Below are positions 1 to 4,328 of a stretch of DNA of 5,963 nucleotides, one piece after another. The notes beneath the pieces were generated by a model. That model worked only from the letters and a program-made list of their open reading frames with translations, was not told the origin of the DNA and made no database searches. Source of the DNA: Demequinaceae bacterium UBA4004. GTDB lineage: Bacteria > Actinomycetota > Actinomycetes > Actinomycetales > Demequinaceae. How positions within the stretch are numbered: position 1 is the stretch's first letter; each line of letters opens with the position of its first letter. Made by a program: the position numbers and the translations under genes. The stretch lies in the NCBI GenBank assembly GCA_002384765.1, contig DGBM01000327.1, positions 1 to 5,963 of the forward strand, read 5' to 3'.

Positions 1-255
1 GCGATCTTCACGAACGACGGCGGCGCGGCCCGCCGCTTCCAGAACGAGGTGCAGGTGGGCATGGTCGGCGTGAACGTGCCGATCCCCGTCCCGGTCGGCT
101 ACCACTCCTTCGGCGGCTGGAAGCAGTCGGCGTTCGGCCAGGGCAAGGCCTACGGCAAGCACGCCTTCGAGTTCTACACGCGCGAGAAGGTCGTGACGAG
201 CCGCTGGCTCGACCCCAGCCACGGCGGTCTCAACCTGGGCTTCCCTCAGAACTGA
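1..255 (+). CDS. mmsA: CoA-acylating methylmalonate/malonate-semialdehyde dehydrogenase, C-terminal part (5' end outside window)
   Basis: Reading from base 1 gives 84 residues and a TGA stop at 253-255. Visible are the aldehyde-dehydrogenase C-terminal segment [21 protein letters not shown] (about residues 20-40) and the ending [18 protein letters not shown], both hallmarks of the MmsA/IolA branch. The family converts (methyl)malonate semialdehyde, CoA and NAD+ to propionyl- or acetyl-CoA, CO2 and NADH in the cytoplasm, in valine or myo-inositol catabolism. Family members are about 500 residues, so about five sixths of the gene, including the catalytic cysteine, lies upstream of the window. 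No start codon is visible; the GTG at 49 is internal. The last 34 bases and the following hairpin recur at 1784-1871. I cannot tell from this window whether its operon is for valine or inositol breakdown, although an HpaI-type aldolase remnant nearby fits a sugar or polyol catabolic cluster. Confidence 0.95.
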   Translation, partial: AIFTNDGGAARRFQNEVQVGMVGVNVPIPVPVGYHSFGGWKQSAFGQGKAYGKHAFEFYTREKVVTSRWLDPSHGGLNLGFPQN

Positions 256-309
256 CGACGACGACGGATGCGGTGACCGGCCCACGAGGGCGGGTCACCG
301 CATCCGCGT
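222..309. repeat. Direct repeat, copy 1 (mmsA 3' end plus terminator)
   Basis: This 88-base segment matches 1784-1871 at 85 positions with no gaps, at a constant offset of 1562. The differences are T228/C1790, T246/C1808 and G257/A1819. The first two are silent third positions in the shared ending [10 protein letters not shown], and the third is just after the stop codon. Similarity stops abruptly at both ends: base 221 differs from 1783 and base 310 from 1872. This copy is joined to the intact mmsA reading frame. Confidence 0.95.
265..306. terminator. Strong hairpin after mmsA, likely factor-independent terminator
   Basis: The arms 265-283 and 288-306 form 18 base pairs with a single G-G mismatch (279/292) around the four-base loop ACGA (284-287). 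It begins 10 bases after the mmsA stop codon. There is no T-tract, which is common for terminators of high-GC actinobacteria. The structure is symmetric and could stop transcription from either side. It is copied exactly at 1827-1868. Confidence 0.8.
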
Positions 310-541
310 GTCAGCGCGTCAGCGTGCTGAGGAACACCGTCTCGGCAAGAAGCGCAGAGGGATCGCACCCTGCAGCCGGATTCCGCGAAATGCCCCCGGG
401 GCGGACCGCGCGCGGGTGCTTGCCGTTCAGGATGTGCAGGCCGTTGCCCCCGCATGTTGGCGCATCCGGCGGTGGCCGCCAGGTGCTGTTCCCCGTGATG
501 CACGGTAGGCGTTGCCGCAACCTCAGTCCAAGATAGGCAGA
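310..541. other. Gene-free stretch between the repeat and the membrane-protein gene
   Basis: I see no convincing gene here. All six frames contain only short, low-complexity Arg/Pro/Ala-rich readings typical of non-coding GC-rich DNA. One weak exception is on the minus strand, where a frame ending in ALLAETVFLSTLTR stops with TGA at 311-313, just past the repeat boundary. It could be the truncated 3' end of a former convergent gene, but at about 18 plausible residues it cannot be assigned. The promoter of the gene at 542 probably lies in this stretch, but I see no clear -35/-10 pair. Confidence 0.4.
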
Positions 542-1099
542 GTGACAACCTCTACATCAGTCCCCGCCCCTGTTGACTTGTCGTGGATAGACGTGGCGGG
601 GTTCTGTGTCTCGGTGGTCGGCACTCTCGCGAGCACGGTGATCGCCGTGGTCGCGGTCGTGCTCTCGGTTAGGGCCTCCCGAGCCCAGAATCACCGCGAC
701 GCCCGCGCTGGCCGCGCCGAGTGGGCACACCAATACAGCGTGTGGCTAAGCGCCGGAACGGTCTATATGGCCGCTGGCATAGACGCGGCGATCCTCACCG
801 ACCGCGATTGGGTCGACCGGGGCGACGACATTCAGAGTCGCGGTCGGCTTCTTGACTCGAGGGGTGCGAACGACTACATGGTTGCTGCGCGCACCGCATG
901 GGTACACATTGAAGGCATGCCTGTAGAGCAGCGGATGGATGCCTCGCTGACCGCCACAAGGATGCTCAAGTTCTGGGTGGAGGGGTGGGTCGCCGACCCA
1001 GAGAAGTCGCCCGGCAACATCGTCGAGTGGCTCAGTTATCTGCCGTCACGCGACGCCAAGAGGGAGGCGAGCGCCGAGGCCGACGGCGATGGTAATTGA
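542..1099 (+). CDS. Unknown single-pass membrane protein, 185 aa
   Basis: I do not recognise this protein. From the GTG at 542 it has a short Ser/Thr/Pro-rich N-terminus, one hydrophobic segment at about residues 17-43 (VAGFCVSVVGTLAS and following), and a basic stretch (RASRAQNHRDARAGR) that by the positive-inside rule puts the remaining 140-residue Trp-rich domain in the cytoplasm. It ends in a charged tail. I prefer GTG 542 to the upstream TTG at 512 because the extra ten residues are not hydrophobic or conserved-looking and a weak purine-rich stretch (AGGCAGA) precedes 542. Codon use (ACA, TCT, TTG, CTT, AGG) is less GC-biased than in mmsA or the DraG gene, which suggests acquisition. It lies between the two 88-base repeats and its stop overlaps the next broken frame. 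One-TM proteins of this build occur as cargo in accessory islands, but nothing here gives a function. Confidence 0.6.
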   Translation: MTTSTSVPAPVDLSWIDVAGFCVSVVGTLASTVIAVVAVVLSVRASRAQNHRDARAGRAEWAHQYSVWLSAGTVYMAAGIDAAILTDRDWVDRGDDIQSRGRLLDSRGANDYMVAARTAWVHIEGMPVEQRMDASLTATRMLKFWVEGWVADPEKSPGNIVEWLSYLPSRDAKREASAEADGDGN

Positions 1100-1330
1100 G
1101 CGATGAGCTCGACGAGACAGACTCGCCCAAGTGCCACGCCTCGAGCAGGCCCTGCTCAGCGGAGGGGTTGGCCGTGCGGCCTGTCAGGTACCGGCTAGAT
1201 ACAGATGCGGATACGGGGACACGCCTTTTCGAGTTCGCCGACGGCGGCTGTTCAGTGCCGCTACCTCAGCGTGGACGACTGGCTGCTAGCCGAAAAGGGC
1301 GACATCGACGAAGCTTCCGGCGCGATCCAT
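1096..1330 (+). pseudogene. Possible frameshifted gene remnant of unknown function
   Basis: The frame opening with TTG at 1096 overlaps the stop of the preceding gene by four bases (TTGA), an operon-like arrangement. It reads protein-like around VRYRLDTDADTGTRLFEFADG (about 1180-1245). It then becomes Arg-rich, while the next frame takes over with CRYLSVDDWLLAEKGDIDEA (about 1254-1315). Joining the two gives a plausible continuous acidic, non-repetitive protein, so a one- or two-base indel near 1245-1255 is likely. Beyond 1330 neither frame looks coding. I cannot name a family. The alternative is that both readings are chance, since there is no homology support. Confidence 0.3.
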
Positions 1331-1554
1331 CAGCCAGCCGCAGCCAGCGAAGATTGCGAGAGTGAGTCGCTGCCGCCTGTTCGTGGCGCTGCAGCACGGT
1401 CGCGCCTTCTTGCCACCGTGCGCTCTGTCTGCGACGCCACGAGGGCGACGGCGTAGGAGGAACACGAGTCCGAGGAGGAAGAAGGCGTACATGGCCTTGC
1501 CATAGGCGGTCCCCCGGACGTCACCGCACTTGCAGGCATCCGCGCAATCGCGGC
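1331..1554. other. Gene-free stretch with no supported feature
   Basis: No frame on either strand holds a credible gene. A minus-strand reading begins with a hydrophobic run, MYAFFLLGLVFLL, at about 1492-1450 and is preceded in frame by several cysteines. It continues into Arg-rich sequence that looks like a shadow reading of GC-rich DNA, and it has no visible ribosome-binding site. Confidence 0.4.
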
Positions 1555-1780
1555 ATGTTCTACGCCGATCCCGTCTTTGGCAAGCTCCGAAGGTCCTGCG
1601 CGTCGAGGTGGTCGACCTGCCGGCGATCGCCGTCTTCGACTACGAGCACGTTCAGGTGCGCATCGGCGACGCGACCGACATCGTGCACGCCTGCGTCGGC
1701 CGACCTGCCCGTGGTGGTGCGGGTACCGTCGCTCGACTACGGCGACATCGACCGGCTGCTCGAGGCCGGAGCTCGCGCGA
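1555..1780 (+). pseudogene. Broken fragment of an HpcH/HpaI-family aldolase
   Basis: Three successive pieces on the plus strand read as one HpaI-type aldolase once frameshifts are allowed. They are YADPVFGKL (about 1561-1587, resembling the family's N-terminal PVFGTW segment), AVFDYEHVQVRIGDATDIVHAC (about 1629-1694, other frame), and ADLPVVVRVPSLDYGDIDRL (about 1698-1757, back in the first frame). FDYEH (1635-1649) matches the family's D-x-E-H catalytic-histidine motif, and VVVRVP (1711-1728) carries its conserved arginine. Family members are about 250 residues. Only the first 80 or so are left, and the metal-binding and C-terminal parts are missing. The family performs reversible aldol cleavage of 2-keto-3-deoxy sugar acids to pyruvate plus an aldehyde. 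The remnant runs straight into a copy of the mmsA 3' end, so a deletion joined an aldolase gene to mmsA. It cannot make a working enzyme. Confidence 0.65.
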
Positions 1781-1784
1781 GGTC

Positions 1785-1817
1785 GGCGGCCTCAACCTGG
1801 GCTTCCCCCAGAACTGA
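1785..1817 (+). pseudogene. mmsA: Duplicated 3' end of mmsA (last ten codons)
   Basis: The codons for [10 protein letters not shown] and a TGA stop (1815-1817) repeat the end of the intact mmsA, with only two silent differences. What precedes is not mmsA sequence but the aldolase remnant, in which RAR/SREV replaces WLDPSH. It is a fossil with no start and no catalytic part. Confidence 0.85.
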
Positions 1818-1826
1818 CAACGACGA

Positions 1827-1868
1827 CGGATGCGGTGACCGGCCCACGAGGGCGGGTCACCGCATCCG
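1827..1868. terminator. Second copy of the hairpin, likely terminator of the convergent ADP-ribosylglycohydrolase gene
   Basis: The arms 1827-1845 and 1850-1868 pair with one G-G mismatch around the loop ACGA, identical to the hairpin at 265-306. The minus-strand stop codon (1857-1859) lies inside the right arm, so for that gene the stem starts within the final codons. It can serve transcripts arriving from either strand. Confidence 0.75.
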
Positions 1869-2801
1869 CGTCGCCCGGTGCGTGAGCTCTGTGAGCAGCG
1901 CGCCGTCGCCGACCTCGCCGTCAGCAGACCACCCGTGCAAGTGCTCTACGAGCGCGTCCGGCAGCGCCGCAGCCCCGTAGACGGCACCCGCCAGCGACCC
2001 CGCGATCGCCGCCACTGTGTCCGTGTCGCCCCCGCAGCGCACGGCCAGCTCGAGCGTCTCGGCGAGGGTGCCACCGTGCGCGATCGCCGACCACGCCGCC
2101 TGGAACGCGCCGACCACCCAGCCGTTGTTCGCGGTCAACTCCCACGGCATCCGCCCCTCGCCCTCCGCCGCCTGGTCGCGCCAGTACTGCTGCCTCTCGG
2201 CGCCCTCGACGTGCGCGATGCCGCGCTCGAGGTCGAGCTCGCCCGTCTCGATCGCGTGGGCGATCGCGACGCTCCAGATGACGGATGCGTCCCCAGCCTG
2301 AGGGTCGTAGTGCGTGAGATCGCTGATGGCACGGGCCGCGCGCGCCGCACCGGCCTGGTCGCCGAGGTACCCGAGCGCGACGGGCCCCGTGCGCATGAGC
2401 GATCCGTTGCCGCCCGAGCGGCCGTTGAGGCGATGCACCTGCGCGGCGGCGTCCCGCGCCGCCGCGGCGCCCTCACCCTGCATCGAGCGGAACACGGCGC
2501 GCGTCTGCACGCCCACGTCCTTCGCATCGCGGCTCCACTGCACCCACTCGCCGACGATGCGGTCAAACGCCGCCTCGTCGTCGAGCGACTGGCCGTCTGC
2601 GAGCGCCCGCAGGATCGGCAGCGCCACCGAGGTGTCGTCCGTCCACTCGCCGAGCTCCCACGGCCCGCCGGCCTGCACGACGATCGGCGTCGGCGGCAGC
2701 ACCGCGGGCTGGAACTCGTAGGGCGCGCCGAGCGCGTCGCCGGCGGCGGAGGCGAGAACCGCGCCAATTGCTCGGTCCTGCTGCGAAGGGGTGAGGGGCA
2801 C
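1857..2801 (-). CDS. ADP-ribosylglycohydrolase (DraG family)
   Basis: The 314-residue product has the normal length and motif order of a complete DraG-type hydrolase. GDALGAPYE is at 21-29, WTDDTSVAL at 53-61 (T54, D55, D56 expected to bind the two metal ions), GNGSLMR at 131-137, THYDP at 163-167, and RCGGDTDTVAAIAGSLAGA at 255-273 (D259, D261 and T262 complete the metal site). All metal ligands seem present, so activity is likely. The family removes ADP-ribose from proteins, or in some members from nucleic acid or small molecules, in the cytoplasm; the substrate here cannot be read from sequence. The start is the GTG at 2801-2799. It sits just before the first conserved helix (QQDRAIGAVLASAAGDALG), and no upstream in-frame start improves the fit. 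Codon use is strongly GC-biased, like mmsA, so it is probably resident. It may be transcribed alone, since 194 bases separate it from the gene upstream. Confidence 0.93.
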   Translation of the reverse strand: MPLTPSQQDRAIGAVLASAAGDALGAPYEFQPAVLPPTPIVVQAGGPWELGEWTDDTSVALPILRALADGQSLDDEAAFDRIVGEWVQWSRDAKDVGVQTRAVFRSMQGEGAAAARDAAAQVHRLNGRSGGNGSLMRTGPVALGYLGDQAGAARAARAISDLTHYDPQAGDASVIWSVAIAHAIETGELDLERGIAHVEGAERQQYWRDQAAEGEGRMPWELTANNGWVVGAFQAAWSAIAHGGTLAETLELAVRCGGDTDTVAAIAGSLAGAVYGAAALPDALVEHLHGWSADGEVGDGALLTELTHRATRMR

Positions 2802-2995
2802 GGCATCCAGTCTGCCCGGAGGCCAGCGGCGCCCAAGCCTGCGGCACCACCATCGGCGTGCCCGACTGCGGGTCGGCGATCAGCGTCGAGGCCGGACACC
2901 TCGACCGCGAATGCCTCGGATAAGATCTCCGCGAGCCAGCGCCGCAACGACCGTGCGCCCCGCTGCTCTCGGTCGGCGATGCCGCATCTCGAGAC
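2802..2995 (-). other. Intergenic stretch with a possible coding fossil
   Basis: This region lies upstream of the ADP-ribosylglycohydrolase gene and must hold its promoter unless that gene is read through from the pair above it. No clear -35/-10 pair was found. On the minus strand one frame reads RRWLAEILSEAFAVEVSGL (about 2956-2900), and a different frame then reads STLIADPQSGTPMVVPQAW (about 2898-2842). These look more protein-like than random GC-rich sequence, which suggests a frameshifted remnant. I cannot assign a family. Confidence 0.25.
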
Positions 2996-3742
2996 TCAGT
3001 ACTCTGAAAGACGCTGAACGCGAGGCCTCGGAATCAAATCGATCTCATTGGTCCAGGAAACGTGGTAGCCCATCCGTTCGAGTTCCGCTTTCGCGACGAA
3101 GGGATCATCTGAGACCGCCGCCGCGAGTTGCCGACGCCGCCAGACTTGACGGTGCTCGCCGATCGCGGTCGCTGCCCCATCGAGCACGTCAACGCCGAGC
3201 TCGTGCAGGGCAAACTCAAGCAGATCCTCGAGCGCCGGCCGAAATCGTCGACCACCAGTAGGAAAGTGCAACTCTCCCGAGTTCGCTTCGCGCTTCTCCC
3301 GTCGGCGACGCCCACGCCTTCCGGTTGCCTTGATCGCCGCCTCCAACTCGGGATCCGCGATGTGAAAGTTAAGGTGCGAGACGGGGACTGTCTTTGCGTG
3401 CTCATCGCGAAAATCCGCAGTCAGCAATGGCCTGTTCCTGCCATTGAGATAGAGCTTGAAGGTCGAATTCACTACTCTCAAGAATCCTGAATCCGCGTGT
3501 ATTTCCAAGAGATACGACAACTGGAGTATAAACCGCGGGTCACCATCCACCACCAGCACGATACCGTCGGGTAAATTGGTTGTGACCGCTGCCAGTACAC
3601 GCTGCTTCTGACCGCGACGCTGAACTTCCACCTTGATGCCCAGGTCTCCATTTGGCACCACCTTGGACAACAAGGTCATCAGGTCGATCGCAAACTCATC
3701 CGCAGACGCCTTAACGCGAGCGCCTGCATGATCCTCAGTCAA
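2996..3742 (-). CDS. Unknown protein, 248 aa, second gene of an overlapping pair
   Basis: I cannot name this gene. Residues about 15-128 look like a mixed alpha/beta domain containing IVLVVDGDPRFILQL (61-75) and STFKLYLNGRNRPLL (93-107), and ending in VPVSHLNFHI (119-128). A very basic linker (GRRGRRRREKRE, 141-152) follows. A C-terminal module then has LHFPTGGRRFRPALEDLLEF (158-177) and WRRRQLAAAV (201-210). The pattern S-F-x-L ... S-H-L-x-x-H ... H-F-P-x-G-G-x-x-F-R-P-x-L-E-D recalls uncharacterised actinobacterial proteins I have seen, but this is recollection, not a search. The start is a TTG (3742-3740) overlapping the previous stop by eight bases (TTGACTGA), which suggests translational coupling; no ATG or GTG lies near it in frame. 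There is no signal peptide or membrane segment. Codon use is less GC-rich than the DraG gene. Its position beside hsdR suggests, but does not show, a defence-linked role. Confidence 0.8.
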   Translation of the reverse strand: MTEDHAGARVKASADEFAIDLMTLLSKVVPNGDLGIKVEVQRRGQKQRVLAAVTTNLPDGIVLVVDGDPRFILQLSYLLEIHADSGFLRVVNSTFKLYLNGRNRPLLTADFRDEHAKTVPVSHLNFHIADPELEAAIKATGRRGRRRREKREANSGELHFPTGGRRFRPALEDLLEFALHELGVDVLDGAATAIGEHRQVWRRRQLAAAVSDDPFVAKAELERMGYHVSWTNEIDLIPRPRVQRLSEY

Positions 3743-3950
3743 CCCGGCGAAGGTCGATCAGCGCCTCGATTCGATCGACTATCCCCTGGCCCCTCGGGGT
3801 CAGCTGATACGTGTCACGCAAAGCAAACAATTTGTTGACGGGCAAGTTGATTGCCCCAGCCTTGAGCACGGGCTCTGCAGTCAGCCACTCTCGCAGCTCC
3901 CCGACCTCGCGGTCGATCTCGCGATTGTCGACGAAATGAACCTCAACCAT
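3735..3950 (-). CDS. Unknown small protein, 71 aa, first gene of an overlapping pair
   Basis: I do not recognise a family. It is acidic overall and soluble, with predicted helices around residues 10-26 (REIDREVGELREWL) and 56-68 (QGIVDRIEALIDL). Between them is INLPVNKLFALRDTYQLTPRG. The Y-x-L-T-P-x-G segment followed by a helix resembles the wing and last helix of winged-helix regulators (PadR/MarR style), but at 71 residues a full domain is unlikely and this is a weak analogy. The ATG at 3950-3948 is chosen because AGAGGGGG lies five bases upstream, the best ribosome-binding site in the window. Its stop overlaps the TTG start of the 248-residue gene, so the two are made together and may form a complex or a regulator/effector pair. 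Confidence 0.75.
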   Translation of the reverse strand: MVEVHFVDNREIDREVGELREWLTAEPVLKAGAINLPVNKLFALRDTYQLTPRGQGIVDRIEALIDLRRVD

Positions 3951-3955
3951 CTCGA

Positions 3956-3963
3956 CCCCCTCT
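3956..3963 (-). promoter_or_regulatory. Ribosome-binding site of the 71-aa gene
   Basis: The minus strand reads AGAGGGGG followed by TCGAG and then the ATG at 3950. The purine-rich block and five-base spacing fit a strong Shine-Dalgarno site and decide the start of the small gene. A longer overlapping minus-strand frame that begins near 4158 has no such site. Confidence 0.65.
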
Positions 3964-4328
3964 TGACATCAGCGTACGGGCGGGTACCGACACCTTGCCA
4001 CGAGGCCGGTCGAAGCCAGGATGGCGCGCCGAGAGGATCGAAGCACCTGACTGAGCACCGCGTCGCAATGCGTAGCGCGACGCGGGCGCCTCAAAGTGCT
4101 GTAGGCCCAAGGCTGAACTACCGGGATCAGGACCCGAGAAATCTACGATCTGCGCCATCCCCTGAGCCGCTCCCTGGCAAACCGGCTGTGAATTGTCGTC
4201 ATGAATCTCATCCTGCTCCGCAATATCGTCGAGTCTTCGACATAGCGTGGACTACGCGTCTTGCTGGACTCAGCCATTTGTTGGGGCCAAGTGGCGTCGC
4301 GGCAGTCATCATGTCAATAGCCTTCCGC
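3964..4328. other. Gene-free gap between hsdR and the unknown gene pair
   Basis: No frame on either strand gives a convincing protein over these 365 bases, and the base composition is more mixed than in the flanking genes. A minus-strand frame from ATG 4158 is open into the small gene but reads as low-complexity. A consensus-like TTGACA occurs on the minus strand at 4317-4312, right after the hsdR stop, but no matching -10 lies 16-18 bases downstream. The gap presumably holds the promoter of the pair and the end of the hsdR transcript. The only structure found is the hairpin at 4058-4085. Confidence 0.5.
4058..4085. terminator. Perfect 9-bp inverted repeat downstream of hsdR (terminator or operator)
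   Basis: CCGCGTCGC (4058-4066) and GCGACGCGG (4077-4085) pair perfectly around a ten-base loop (AATGCGTAGC). It lies about 245 bases past the hsdR stop and about 110 bases upstream of the small gene on the minus strand. There is no T-tract. A weak terminator or a dyad operator for the gene pair are equally possible; chance is also possible in GC-rich DNA. Confidence 0.35.

Larger units (their letters stand above)
1784..1871. repeat. Direct repeat, copy 2 (mmsA 3' end plus terminator)
   Basis: This is the partner of 222-309, identical at 85 of 88 bases and in the same orientation. Its right end includes the last four codons and stop of the minus-strand ADP-ribosylglycohydrolase gene. It is the copy joined to the intact right-hand neighbour, while copy 1 is joined to the intact left-hand gene. 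Together they bracket 1474 bases. Confidence 0.95.

Noticed and set aside
246..548. Overlapping ORFs on both strands after mmsA
   Set aside because: All are Arg/Pro-rich, mutually overlapping, and start inside or run through the terminator hairpin; none looks coding.
1286..1492. Minus-strand ORF starting with a hydrophobic run (MYAFFLLGLVFLL)
   Set aside because: It looks like a small membrane protein at first, but the rest is Arg/Cys-rich and low quality. There is no ribosome-binding site, and it lies in a decayed region.
222..1871. Insertion sequence or integron cassette bounded by the repeats
   Set aside because: There is no transposase or integrase, no terminal inverted repeats beyond the terminator hairpins, and the repeat contains mmsA coding sequence rather than an IS end.
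2135..2947. Minus-strand 270-codon frame overlapping the glycohydrolase in another frame
   Set aside because: Most of it is Arg/Ser/Ala-rich shadow of the real gene. Only its first 40 or so residues (before 2801) look protein-like, and they are recorded as a possible fossil.
1878..3017. Long plus-strand open frame (379 codons) opposite the ADP-ribosylglycohydrolase
   Set aside because: The translation is Arg/Ala/Pro-rich low-complexity sequence. It is the mirror of a well-supported DraG-family gene, and long antisense frames are expected in GC-rich coding DNA.
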